A DNA stretch of 27,687 nt from SZUA-448 sp045593785 (GTDB lineage Bacteria; Bacillota; Clostridia; Lachnospirales; Lachnospiraceae), in the NCBI GenBank assembly GCA_045593785.1, contig JAZNXH010000108.1:1-27687 (forward strand), read 5' to 3'. Numbering within the stretch: position 1 is the first letter of the stretch; each line of letters begins with the position of its first letter. The position numbers and the translations under genes were made by a program. The notes below the pieces were generated by a model. That model was not told the origin of the DNA and ran no database searches. It was given only the letters and a program-made list of their open reading frames with translations. Positions 7,888 through 15,784 of the stretch are shown piece after piece.

Positions 7888-8685
7888 ATGAAATTATATA
7901 CAATTGCCAGTGGAAGCAGCGGCAATTGCGTCTGTGTAGAGACTGAAAACACTTGTATATTAATTGATGCAGGTGTATCCGCAAAGCGGATTGAAGACGG
8001 GTTGGCTGCACAGGGGACAGAGCTGACACGGTTGGATGCAATTTTGGTAACACATGAACATATTGATCATGTACGGGGAATTGAAGTAATTACGAAGAAA
8101 CATCCGATTCCTGTATATGGTACAAAAGAAAGTCTATGGGGGTTTGCCGGTACATCAAAACAAGCGGAGCGGTTGGAACGCTTGTTTTGCTTTGTAAATC
8201 CCGGAGAGACGTTCTGGATTAACGATATTGAAGTGAATACTTTTTCCACCTCACATGATGCAGGGAATCCAATCGGTTATGTCTTTGCATCGGAAGGTCA
8301 TAAGATTGGCATGGCAACTGATCTTGGATGTTATAATGATACGATTATTGAAAAGCTTGCTTCCTCCGAAGTATTGTATTTAGAAGCCAATTATGATTTG
8401 AATATGTTGATGGCAGGGAGTTACCCATATCAATTAAAACTTCGAATTGCAGGAAATAAAGGGCATTTGTCAAATGAGATGTCAGCTGAGTTGATTGCAA
8501 AATTACTTCATCCGCATTTGCAACATGTAGTAATCGCACATATGAGTAAAGAAAATAATTATGCTGAGCTTGCATATGAGACAGTTCGGCAGGCTGTATA
8601 CGGTAATTGGAGATGGGATACTGCGCCACCGGTAATAACGGTGGCAAACCGAGATATACCAACAGAACCATTGTATACAGAATAA
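7888..8685 (+). CDS. MBL-fold metallo-hydrolase of the WalJ/YycJ type
   Basis: A 265-residue metallo-beta-lactamase-fold protein. The start MKLYTIASGSSGNC, the metal motif THEHIDH (His56, His58, Asp60, His61), SHDAGNPIGYVF (His123) and the late H-x-S-K-E-N segment all match the YycJ/WalJ family, which in Bacillus and relatives acts on DNA (5'-3' exonuclease activity is reported) and is usually encoded beside the WalRK two-component system. Here no walRK is present. ATG 7888 is preceded by GGAACGGAAGG and sits one base after the cyclase stop, so translation is probably coupled. A longer in-frame reading back into the cyclase gene is rejected because the family begins at this ATG. Confidence 0.85.
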   Translation: MKLYTIASGSSGNCVCVETENTCILIDAGVSAKRIEDGLAAQGTELTRLDAILVTHEHIDHVRGIEVITKKHPIPVYGTKESLWGFAGTSKQAERLERLFCFVNPGETFWINDIEVNTFSTSHDAGNPIGYVFASEGHKIGMATDLGCYNDTIIEKLASSEVLYLEANYDLNMLMAGSYPYQLKLRIAGNKGHLSNEMSAELIAKLLHPHLQHVVIAHMSKENNYAELAYETVRQAVYGNWRWDTAPPVITVANRDIPTEPLYTE

Positions 8686-8726
8686 CATATATGTCCGCGA
8701 TAAGTCAGGACAGGAAGGTGACAGTT

Positions 8727-8999
8727 ATGGATAAAACAATTATTACGGTAGTAGGAAAAGACAGTGTAGGAATTATCGCAAAAGTATGTACTTATTTGTC
8801 CAATAATAAAGTAAATATCCTGGATATTTCTCAGACAATTGTACAGGAATACTTTAACATGATGATGATTGCTGATATTAGTGAAGCACCGAAGGATTTT
8901 GGTGTGTTAGCACAGGAACTCGCTCAGGTTGGCGAAGAAATCGGCGTTGTAATTAAGATGCAGAAAGAAGAAATTTTCAACATGATGCATCGTATTTGA
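8727..8999 (+). CDS. Small ACT-domain protein (UPF0237 type)
   Basis: A 90-residue, single-ACT-domain protein. It begins MDKTIITVVGKDSVGIIAKV, the first strand and helix of an ACT fold, where family members bind an amino acid or similar ligand in the loop after the G-K-D-x-x-G turn; VNILDISQTIVQEYFNMMMI is the second half-module. There is no catalytic domain. ATG 8727 follows AGGAAGGTG with good spacing, and the in-frame extension back into the previous gene lacks ACT homology. The next gene encodes a DUF711 protein. This ACT plus DUF711 pair recurs as neighbours in Gram-positive bacteria and archaea, so the ACT protein may sense a ligand for its partner; the ligand is unknown. Confidence 0.85.
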   Translation: MDKTIITVVGKDSVGIIAKVCTYLSNNKVNILDISQTIVQEYFNMMMIADISEAPKDFGVLAQELAQVGEEIGVVIKMQKEEIFNMMHRI

Positions 9000-9053
9000 C
9001 GAAATATAGAAAAGTCATTTTATGAAAAGAATAAGAACAGGTTGGATCAGGAC

Positions 9054-10418
9054 ATGATAAATATCAGTGAAGTTGTTGAAACAAATGAAATGATTACCAA
9101 AGAGAATCTGGATGTCAGAACCATTACAATGGGAATCAGTCTACTGGACTGTATCAGTAGTGACCTTGAGGAACTGAACCGGAATATCTATAATAAAATT
9201 ACCAGACTTGCAAAAGACCTTGTGCCGGTAGGGAAAGAGATCGAGCAGGCATTTGGTATACCGGTGGTAAATAAACGTATCTCCGTTACTCCGATTGCGT
9301 TGGTTGGAGCAGCCGCATGTAAGACACCGGAAGATTTTGTGACGATAGCGAAGACATTAGATGCTTGTGCAGCTGCAGTAGGTGTGAATTTTATTGGTGG
9401 ATATTCTGCACTTGTGTCCAAAGGTATGACAACAGCGGACCGATTACTGATTGATTCGATACCGCTTGCATTATCACAGACAGGGAATGTCTGCAGCTCG
9501 ATCAATGTTGGGTCATCTAAAACAGGAATTGATATGGATGCAGTTGCACGTCTTGGGCATATTATTAGAAAGACAGCAGAGGCTACCGCAGAAAACGATT
9601 CCATCGGTTGTGCAAAACTTGTTGTGTTTTGTAATGCTCCGGATGATAACCCGTTTATGGCAGGTGCTTTTCATGGCGTCACGGAAGGAGATGCTGTTAT
9701 CAATGTGGGTGTTAGCGGACCGGGTGTTGTAAAGAAAGCCTTAGAAAAAGTACGTGGTAAAGATTTTGGAACGTTATGCGAAACAATTAAGAAAACAGCA
9801 TTTAAGATCACACGTGTTGGTCAGCTGGTAGCAATGGAAGCATCAAGACGTCTTGATGTTCCGTTTGGAATTGTGGATCTTTCCTTGGCACCGACACCGG
9901 CAATTGGTGATAGTGTTGCGGAAATTTTACAGGAAATCGGTCTGGAATACCCGGGTGCACCGGGTACAACGGCTGCATTGGCATTGTTAAATGACCAGGT
10001 GAAGAAAGGCGGCGTTATGGCGTCTTCTTATGTGGGAGGTCTGAGTGGTGCGTTCATACCTGTGAGTGAAGACCAGGGAATGATAGATGCAGTATTGGCA
10101 GGTTGTCTGAATCTTGAAAAATTGGAAGCGATGACCTGTGTTTGTTCGGTAGGACTTGATATGATTGCAATTCCTGGTGATACACCGGCATCGACAATTT
10201 CCGGTATCATTGCAGACGAGATGGCGATTGGTATGATTAATAACAAAACAACAGCAGTCCGTTTAATCCCTGTAATCGGAAAGTCAGTTGGTGATCAGGC
10301 AGAGTTTGGTGGATTATTGGGATATGCACCGATTATGCCGGTTAATTTACATTCTTGTGAGGCATTGATTGGAAGAGGTGGACGCATTCCGGCACCGATT
10401 CATAGTTTTAAAAATTAA
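9054..10418 (+). CDS. PFL-family protein of unknown function (DUF711/UPF0210)
   Basis: A 454-residue conserved protein whose fold resembles pyruvate formate-lyase barrels in the solved family member, but with no known reaction. Diagnostic segments are LDVRTITMGISLLDC near the N-terminus, FIGGYSALVSKG, NPFMAGAFHGVTEGD, VNVGVSGPGVVKKALEK, the GIVDLSLAPTPAIGDSVAEI block and the family-typical ending GRIPAPIHSFKN. I see no C-terminal glycyl-radical motif, so it should not be a classical PFL. Family members begin with M-(D/I)-I-x-x-V-x-E-T, which places the start at ATG 9054; a TTG 12 bases earlier remains possible because neither has a well-spaced ribosome site. It follows the ACT gene by 54 bases and is followed by the dipeptidase gene. 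Confidence 0.88.
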   Translation: MINISEVVETNEMITKENLDVRTITMGISLLDCISSDLEELNRNIYNKITRLAKDLVPVGKEIEQAFGIPVVNKRISVTPIALVGAAACKTPEDFVTIAKTLDACAAAVGVNFIGGYSALVSKGMTTADRLLIDSIPLALSQTGNVCSSINVGSSKTGIDMDAVARLGHIIRKTAEATAENDSIGCAKLVVFCNAPDDNPFMAGAFHGVTEGDAVINVGVSGPGVVKKALEKVRGKDFGTLCETIKKTAFKITRVGQLVAMEASRRLDVPFGIVDLSLAPTPAIGDSVAEILQEIGLEYPGAPGTTAALALLNDQVKKGGVMASSYVGGLSGAFIPVSEDQGMIDAVLAGCLNLEKLEAMTCVCSVGLDMIAIPGDTPASTISGIIADEMAIGMINNKTTAVRLIPVIGKSVGDQAEFGGLLGYAPIMPVNLHSCEALIGRGGRIPAPIHSFKN

Positions 10419-10441
10419 TTGTATGTGAAAGGAAGACGTTG

Positions 10442-11893
10442 ATGAGTTTGAATGAAGTGCTCGAAACAAAAGATTATAAATATGTATTAAAGCATTTCTG
10501 TGAATTATCACAGATTCCTCGCGGATCCGGAAATAATAAAAAAATAAGTGAGTGGCTTTGTACGTTCGCAAGAGAACACGGATTGGTGTATGAACAAGAC
10601 GAGGCCTTAAACGTGATAATTCGTAAACCGGCGACAATTGGTTATGAGCACGTACCTGCAATTATTCTTCAGGGACATATGGATATGGTATGCGTGAAAG
10701 ACGAAGGCTGTACCCACGATTTTGAGGCGGAAGGCTTGGATCTTTGCACGGATGGAGAAGTGTTTTTTGCGGACGGTACAACGCTTGGTGCTGATGATGG
10801 CATCGCGATTGCCTATATGTTATCTGTTTTGATCGACGATAGTCTGGAACATCCGGAATTAATTTGTCTGATTACAACAGATGAAGAAACCGGTATGGAT
10901 GGAGCACGTGCTGTAGTTCCGGAAAAGATTGATGCTGCATATTTGATCAATATTGATTCGGAAGAAGAAGGTGTTTGCTGGTGCGGATGTGCCGGTGGAC
11001 AACGTTTGGAACTGCGTCTTCCCTTGGTACGTGAGCAGAAAAGAGGTTATGTTTTGACCGTTACACTCGGTGGATTAAGTGGTGGACACTCCGGGGCTGA
11101 TATTCATAAATATATCCCAAATGCAATTCATGTGATGGGGCGCTTTTTGTCGGAACTTACTTGTGCATACTCAGTGATAGATTTGTCCGGCGGTGAGAAA
11201 GATAATTCTATTCCGGTGAATGCTACGGTTCGGTTGCTTGTAGATGACGTGTCTGAGGCGGAAGGTACGATAAAGCATGTTACCGATGCATTACAAAGGC
11301 TTTATGGCAGAAACCAAAAATCAATGCAATTTCATGTTACCACAGACACACAGGAAACTAAGCAATCTGTATTGCAAAAAGAAAGTCAGAAATGCATGAT
11401 GTTTCTTATGAATCAATTGCCTGATGGTGTGCAGTCCATGAGTACACAGATACCGGGCTTGGTTGAAACATCATTAAATCTTGGTATATTTTCCATTGAG
11501 GAAGATGTTGCAGTATATCATTTGTCGCTTCGCAGTTCTGTAGCTTATGAATTGGAAGGATTAAGCAGAAAAATCAAAAATCTTGCTGAGTACTGCGGTG
11601 CACTGGCTGAGTCCGGTTCAGACTATCCGGCATGGGAATATCGTAGTGAATCCAGTTTAAGGGAACTATTTTGTAAGACATATAGTCTATTATTTGATAA
11701 GCCGGTAAAAACTGCAGCAATTCATGCAGGATTAGAGTGTGGGCTGTTTAGCGAGAAATTACCAAAGACCGATATGATATCAATCGGACCCAACATGCAT
11801 GATATTCATACTCCGAAAGAGAGACTCGAAATCAGTTCTGCGATTCGTGTATATAGAGTTCTTGAGAAGATGTTATGCGAGATTAAAGCATGA
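10442..11893 (+). CDS. pepD: Aminoacyl-histidine dipeptidase-like M20 metallopeptidase (PepD family)
   Basis: A cytoplasmic zinc dipeptidase of clan MH (M20), expected to cleave Xaa-His and other dipeptides in peptide scavenging. The 483 residues include QGHMDMV (His79, Asp81), GADDG (Asp118 bridging ligand), TDEETGMDGA (catalytic Glu148 and metal ligand Glu149), the NIDSEEEG loop, the lid-domain segment GGLSGGHSGADIH, HAGLECGLF and the late metal ligand in NMHDIHTPKE (about 451-460). The length matches PepD (about 485). ATG 10442 follows AAGGAAG by about 6 bases; the TTG immediately before it is less likely. Placement after the DUF711 gene and 12 bases before the LCP gene suggests one transcript, without an obvious functional link. 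Confidence 0.9.
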   Translation: MSLNEVLETKDYKYVLKHFCELSQIPRGSGNNKKISEWLCTFAREHGLVYEQDEALNVIIRKPATIGYEHVPAIILQGHMDMVCVKDEGCTHDFEAEGLDLCTDGEVFFADGTTLGADDGIAIAYMLSVLIDDSLEHPELICLITTDEETGMDGARAVVPEKIDAAYLINIDSEEEGVCWCGCAGGQRLELRLPLVREQKRGYVLTVTLGGLSGGHSGADIHKYIPNAIHVMGRFLSELTCAYSVIDLSGGEKDNSIPVNATVRLLVDDVSEAEGTIKHVTDALQRLYGRNQKSMQFHVTTDTQETKQSVLQKESQKCMMFLMNQLPDGVQSMSTQIPGLVETSLNLGIFSIEEDVAVYHLSLRSSVAYELEGLSRKIKNLAEYCGALAESGSDYPAWEYRSESSLRELFCKTYSLLFDKPVKTAAIHAGLECGLFSEKLPKTDMISIGPNMHDIHTPKERLEISSAIRVYRVLEKMLCEIKA

Positions 11894-11905
11894 AAGGAAC
11901 AGCGT

Positions 11906-13501
11906 ATGTTTGAGGATAACGAGAAGGAATTCGATCCTTCTGAAAGCGAAGAGTTCTTAAAAACGATTAATGATGTACTTGATCTGCCGGATGACTATGA
12001 GCCGGAGACAGTTAATATTGAATCCCAAGATTCACAGTTGATTGAGATTCCGGATGATGGAGCGGAATCGGATTTGTCAGATCATGAACTGGATGAGTAT
12101 GATGCTGCGATTGCATTAAGTCTTGCCGGCTTGTTTGATGAAGTTGCTGGCGAGGAAGAAACGCAGGAGGAACAAACTGAGGAAGATGCGGAAGACAGTG
12201 TCGAATCTGATGATTTTGAATTAACCACAGTTGCGATTGATGAGTTCCCTGAAGAGGATTTTTCAGGGGAAGAAGATATTATTGATGATATCAATGCCGC
12301 ACTGGCGCAACAGGTGAATGAGATTAATGCTGCGCCTGTTGCTCCGGAGAAATCATCCAAATGGTGGCTTATACTTATTCCATTGGTGGGTATCGGATTC
12401 CTGTTTACAAAGTTTCGTGAAGGTATGCCCAAGTGGTTGATGGGTGTCAGAATTGCAGTGTTTTCTATTTTTGCAGTTTTTGTAATTGGTATACTTGCCA
12501 GCGGCGGGAAATTAGTATATGACATGGTTGGTATCTACAGCCGTTGGAGAATGACGGGAGAAGCAACTACTCCCACACCGATGCTAAATGCTCCTACCGG
12601 TATTCCGGATGGTTCGCAAGGCGGAGTGCCAAATGTGAATGGAAACGAAAATGAAGATGGCTCGCCGGTGCAATTGCCTGCGAATCCTCCTCGTGAAGAA
12701 GAACATATTATAAATATACTGTTATTGGGTGAAGAAAAGATTGGATCGGAACATGGCAGAGGCAGAACTGACCTGATTATGATAGCAACATTGGATACAG
12801 AACAGAGGACAATAAAGTTAACGTCCATTATGCGAGATATTCTGGTTGCGATTCCGGGGCATTCCGATAACAGAATCAATTCAGTTTATTCAACCGGTGG
12901 CGTTGATCTGCTACGCGAAGTTATTGAACTCAATTTCGAGATTGTGCCGGATGGATATATGCTCGTGGATTTTGATAGTTTTGAACAGATAATCAATAAT
13001 CTGGATGGTGTTTCAATTGAATTGACCGCAGAGGAAGCAGAATATCTGAACACAACAAATTATATTTCGAAACCGGAATATCGGAATGTTGTTCCGGGAT
13101 TAAATAAGATGAACGGAAACCAGGCATTGGGATATTGCCGTATTCGTCATGTGCCAACAAGCGACAATGTGCATTCGGATTTTGGTCGTACGTCCAGACA
13201 ACGTGTTGTTCTGAATGCGATATTTGAAAAGGTAAAAACAAAGAATCTGTTCCAGTTGGCATTAATCGCTGATTCGTGTCTTCCATTGATTGAGACCGAT
13301 CTGTCTGCGTCTCAGATATCAGACTATATGGAAAAAGCAGTAGAAAGCAGGGTAAGCAGTTTTGTTCAGATGCGTATTCCGGTAAGCGGTTCCTTTACGG
13401 ATGCTACTTATAATGGAATTACAGATTTAATTCAGATCAATTTTCCTGAGAATATTAAAGCATTACATGAGTTTATTTTTGGTGATTATTTAACACATTA
13501 A
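11906..13501 (+). CDS. LytR-CpsA-Psr (LCP) family protein with acidic N-terminal region
   Basis: LCP proteins transfer undecaprenyl-linked glycopolymers to peptidoglycan outside the membrane. The LCP domain occupies about residues 265-430: NILLLGEE, RGRTDLIMIATLD, LTSIMRDILVAIPG, NRINSVYSTGG, DGYMLVDFDSFEQIINNLDG and the basic end-motif CRIRHVPTSDN..DFGRTSRQ, containing the Arg/Asp residues that bind the polyprenyl pyrophosphate. Ahead of it lie about 150 strongly acidic residues, then two hydrophobic stretches (about 153-171 and 178-200) separated by a basic loop. Most LCP proteins have a short N-tail and a single transmembrane helix, so the topology here is unusual. A Pro/Gly/Asn-rich linker (about 215-260) joins membrane and LCP domain. 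The ribosome site AAAGGAAC precedes the ATG. An intrinsic terminator follows, closing the run. Confidence 0.9.
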   Translation: MFEDNEKEFDPSESEEFLKTINDVLDLPDDYEPETVNIESQDSQLIEIPDDGAESDLSDHELDEYDAAIALSLAGLFDEVAGEEETQEEQTEEDAEDSVESDDFELTTVAIDEFPEEDFSGEEDIIDDINAALAQQVNEINAAPVAPEKSSKWWLILIPLVGIGFLFTKFREGMPKWLMGVRIAVFSIFAVFVIGILASGGKLVYDMVGIYSRWRMTGEATTPTPMLNAPTGIPDGSQGGVPNVNGNENEDGSPVQLPANPPREEEHIINILLLGEEKIGSEHGRGRTDLIMIATLDTEQRTIKLTSIMRDILVAIPGHSDNRINSVYSTGGVDLLREVIELNFEIVPDGYMLVDFDSFEQIINNLDGVSIELTAEEAEYLNTTNYISKPEYRNVVPGLNKMNGNQALGYCRIRHVPTSDNVHSDFGRTSRQRVVLNAIFEKVKTKNLFQLALIADSCLPLIETDLSASQISDYMEKAVESRVSSFVQMRIPVSGSFTDATYNGITDLIQINFPENIKALHEFIFGDYLTH

Positions 13502-13520
13502 TTGGTTTTGATTATGAATA

Positions 13521-13567
13521 AACAGCTCTTTTGGTTAGAGAAGATACTGACCAAAGGGCTGTTTTTT
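13521..13567 (+). terminator. Intrinsic terminator after the LCP gene
   Basis: AACAGCTCTTTTGGT and ACCAAAGGGCTGTT form a stem of about 14 bp (one G-U pair, one bulge) around a loop of about 14 bases, followed directly by a run of six T. It begins 19 bases after the LCP stop and separates the upstream run from the spoIIIA operon. Confidence 0.88.
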
Positions 13568-13571
13568 ATGT

Positions 13572-13600
13572 GTCATAATAGGACAACTTATACATATATT
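13572..13600 (+). promoter_or_regulatory. Candidate sigma-E promoter of the spoIIIA operon
   Basis: GTCATAAT (13572-13579) and CATATATT (13593-13600), 13 bases apart, resemble the Bacillus sigma-E elements (-35 near ATATT-like, -10 CATACAnT). No good sigma-A pair is visible in this gap. A start near 13607 would leave a leader of about 32 bases before the GTG of spoIIIAA. spoIIIA is a known mother-cell, sigma-E-dependent operon, which supports the call, but the match is by eye. Confidence 0.5.
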
Positions 13601-13638
13601 GTTATAGGTCTGAAGTTAAAATATTTAGGAGAAATAAT

Positions 13639-14595
13639 GTGAGAACAAATAAGGACAAAGAAGAATTTGAAAAAATATTTTCGTTAAATCTTAGAAAAGC
13701 GTTTCATTCAGCAGTAGATGAATTTGAAAAACTGCAGGAAATCCGGCTTCGTGCAGAGGCACCAATGGTATTCCGTTTTCGTGAAGGTTTGAAATACTTA
13801 TCCAAGAATCATTCTCTTTGTTCAGATATCAATGATGCTGTAATAATACCGTCACGTGAGATTCGCGAAACAATGGAGTATATCAGTAATTATTCTATGT
13901 ACGCATATGAAGAGGAAATAAAAAAAGGATATTTAACGATTGCCGGCGGACATCGGATTGGAATAGCCGGAAAAATGATATGTGAGAATTCAGAAGTATG
14001 CGGCATTAAGTACATATCATATCTTTGTATTCGATTAGCCCATGAGGTTTGCGGATGCTCAGATGGCATTTTGGATTCATTATTTATGAAAAACCAATTT
14101 CTTGACACGTTAATTTTGTCACCACCGGGATTTGGAAAGACAACGTTGTTACGTGATTTGATACGGAATCTGTCGGATGGTTGTAAGTGGCATCCGGTCG
14201 GATATCAAATTGGAGTAGTAGATGAACGTTCAGAGATTGCTTCTTGTTATTTGGGGATTCCCCAAAATAATGTTGGACGGAATACAGATGTTTTCGATGC
14301 TTGTCCAAAAGAAAAAGGTATATCGTATTTCTTGCAATCGATGGCCCCGGAAATCATTGCAGTGGATGAACTTGCTTCTGTGAAAGATATGGAAGCAGTC
14401 GAACGGGCCTTTGGTTGCGGTTGCAGAATGTTGGCAACCACACATGCCACTGCATTATCAGAATTACAGGCAAAGCCACAGTGGCAGTATCTCTTGCAAC
14501 AGAAGTTGTTTCGCCGGTATATCGTGATTGGACGCAACTGCTACCGGCCGGTGTATCACATCTATGATGAATATGGACAACCAATGGAAAAGTAA
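13639..14595 (+). CDS. spoIIIAA: Stage III sporulation protein AA (secretion-type ATPase)
   Basis: Cytoplasmic ATPase of the SpoIIIA complex, related to type II/IV secretion and pilus motors, thought to power the mother-cell side of the channel to the engulfed forespore. The 318-residue protein has Walker A SPPGFGKTTLLRDLIR (Lys167, Thr168), the segment VDERSEIA characteristic of SpoIIIAA, Walker B EIIAVDELA (Asp243, Glu244) and a late ATTHA sensor-like segment. The start is GTG: AGGAGA (13627-13632) lies 6 bases before it, while the overlapping ATG two bases earlier is in a frame that stops at once. First gene of spoIIIAA-AH; the next gene starts about 48 bases after its stop. Confidence 0.95.
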   Translation: MRTNKDKEEFEKIFSLNLRKAFHSAVDEFEKLQEIRLRAEAPMVFRFREGLKYLSKNHSLCSDINDAVIIPSREIRETMEYISNYSMYAYEEEIKKGYLTIAGGHRIGIAGKMICENSEVCGIKYISYLCIRLAHEVCGCSDGILDSLFMKNQFLDTLILSPPGFGKTTLLRDLIRNLSDGCKWHPVGYQIGVVDERSEIASCYLGIPQNNVGRNTDVFDACPKEKGISYFLQSMAPEIIAVDELASVKDMEAVERAFGCGCRMLATTHATALSELQAKPQWQYLLQQKLFRRYIVIGRNCYRPVYHIYDEYGQPMEK

Positions 14596-14643
14596 ATTCT
14601 TTTGAAATACAGTTCTTATACTTGGAAGGATACGGTGTTTGAT

Positions 14644-15159
14644 ATGAAATTAGTTGGTGCATTTTTTGTTTTGTTCGCATCCGGTGGAATTGGTTTTTTA
14701 TTTGCACAGGAATTGGTGAGACGAAATAAAGAAATGGAAGAATTATGTCAATTATTGAAAACGATTTTGGGTGATATCAGATATATGCGTTCTACACTTC
14801 CTGAGGCAATTGGTAGAGCGAAAAAGAGGCATAATGGAACATATCAGTTGTTTCTTTCTGAAATGGAAGAAAGATTACAGCAGGCACAGGAAGGGACATT
14901 TTCCCAGATTTGGAAAGTATCTGTACAAAACGGATTGTGTACCGCGGCGTTGCAAGATGAGGACAAGCAAAAAATGATACGGTTTGGTGAAGCGATTAGT
15001 AGTGCAGAACGGGAAATGATTATCTTGAGTTTTGAACAATATATTGATGAATTGCAACATGGTATTCAAGAGGCGCAAAGGACAATAAAAGATAAAGTGA
15101 AGCTGTATCGAAGTCTGGGAGTATTGTCCGGCATCTTTCTTGTTGTTTTATTTCTATAG
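14644..15159 (+). CDS. spoIIIAB: Stage III sporulation protein AB
   Basis: Membrane component of the SpoIIIA complex with a fold related to type II secretion GspF-like proteins. From ATG 14644 it is 171 residues, the same length as in Bacillus subtilis, and begins MKLVGAFFVLFASGGIGFLF, matching the family N-terminal helix. A long charged helical domain (RRNKEMEELCQLLKTILGDI, YMRSTLPEAI) follows, and a second hydrophobic helix closes the protein (GVLSGIFLVVLFL). An in-frame GTG at 14635 sits closer to the AAGGA ribosome site and is a real alternative start. The 48-base gap before it is the largest within the spoIIIAA-AH operon. Confidence 0.9.
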   Translation: MKLVGAFFVLFASGGIGFLFAQELVRRNKEMEELCQLLKTILGDIRYMRSTLPEAIGRAKKRHNGTYQLFLSEMEERLQQAQEGTFSQIWKVSVQNGLCTAALQDEDKQKMIRFGEAISSAEREMIILSFEQYIDELQHGIQEAQRTIKDKVKLYRSLGVLSGIFLVVLFL

Positions 15160-15178
15160 TTTTGTAGTGAGGTGAATA

Positions 15179-15373
15179 ATGGATACGAGTATTATATTTC
15201 GCATTGCTGCGGTTGGCATTTTGGTAACAGTATTGAATCAAATATTGAAAAGTTCAGGACGTGATGATCTGGCCTATTTGACCGGGCTTGCAGGCCTATT
15301 ATTGGTTTTATTCTGGGTGTTACCATACATAGCAGAATTATTTGAAACAATACAAACGCTGTTTCAGATATAG
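15179..15373 (+). CDS. spoIIIAC: Stage III sporulation protein AC
   Basis: A 64-residue membrane protein with two hydrophobic helices (about 5-22 and 34-52) joined by a short polar turn containing K-S-S-G-R-D, the family hallmark. With SpoIIIAD it forms part of the membrane base of the SpoIIIA apparatus. The size matches SpoIIIAC elsewhere (about 65). GAGGTG precedes the ATG with good spacing. Its TAG stop is immediately followed by the ATG of spoIIIAD. Confidence 0.93.
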   Translation: MDTSIIFRIAAVGILVTVLNQILKSSGRDDLAYLTGLAGLLLVLFWVLPYIAELFETIQTLFQI

Positions 15374-15763
15374 ATGATTGGAGGAGGTATGTTACAGATC
15401 GCAGTAATCGGTGTTGTTACAGTATTACTTGCATTGCAATTCCGTGAACGTAAATCTGATTTCGAAATAATCATTTGTATTTGCGGCGGATTGGTGATTA
15501 TGGGATTTTCCCTAAATAAACTGGGAAGTATTTTACGTAGTGTTCATCAGATTCAGTCCTATATCGGTTTGGAAGAATCCTATTATCAGATTTTGATAAA
15601 AATAGTCGGGATAACATATCTTTCAGAATTCACATCGGACATTTGTAAAGATACCGGACATGCTTCAGTGGGTTGTTTTATCGAATTGGCGGGAAAATTA
15701 AGTATTATGGCGCTCAGTATGCCAATCATTCTGGCGCTATTAGATACAATACGCTTATTTTAA
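15374..15763 (+). CDS. spoIIIAD: Stage III sporulation protein AD
   Basis: A 129-residue polytopic membrane protein of the SpoIIIA complex. The family-typical C-terminal half is clear: GLEESYYQILIKIVGITYLSEF, then DICKDTGHASVGCFIELAGK and a final hydrophobic helix. The start is uncertain. ATG 15374 directly abuts the spoIIIAC stop and would rely on translational coupling. A second in-frame ATG at 15389 matches the family N-terminus better, but an AGGAGG ends only one base before it, which is too close. I keep 15374. Confidence 0.88.
   Translation: MIGGGMLQIAVIGVVTVLLALQFRERKSDFEIIICICGGLVIMGFSLNKLGSILRSVHQIQSYIGLEESYYQILIKIVGITYLSEFTSDICKDTGHASVGCFIELAGKLSIMALSMPIILALLDTIRLF
15380..15388 (+). 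promoter_or_regulatory. Misplaced strong Shine-Dalgarno inside the spoIIIAD start region
   Basis: GGAGGAGGT lies between two in-frame ATG codons of spoIIIAD: 6 bases after the A of ATG 15374 and immediately before ATG 15389. It is the strongest anti-SD match in the operon but has no start codon at a normal distance downstream. Confidence 0.55.
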
Positions 15764-15784
15764 TGACGGATTTGAGGAGAATGT

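Noticed and set aside
9188..9604. Open frame of 138 codons on the minus strand
   Set aside because: It lies wholly inside the DUF711 gene, whose protein matches its family across the same stretch. The antisense frame shows no domain and no ribosome site.
12082..12525. Serine-rich open frame on the minus strand
   Set aside because: It is the mirror of the acidic GAA/GAT-rich N-terminal part of the LCP gene; poly-Ser results from the reverse complement, not from a gene.
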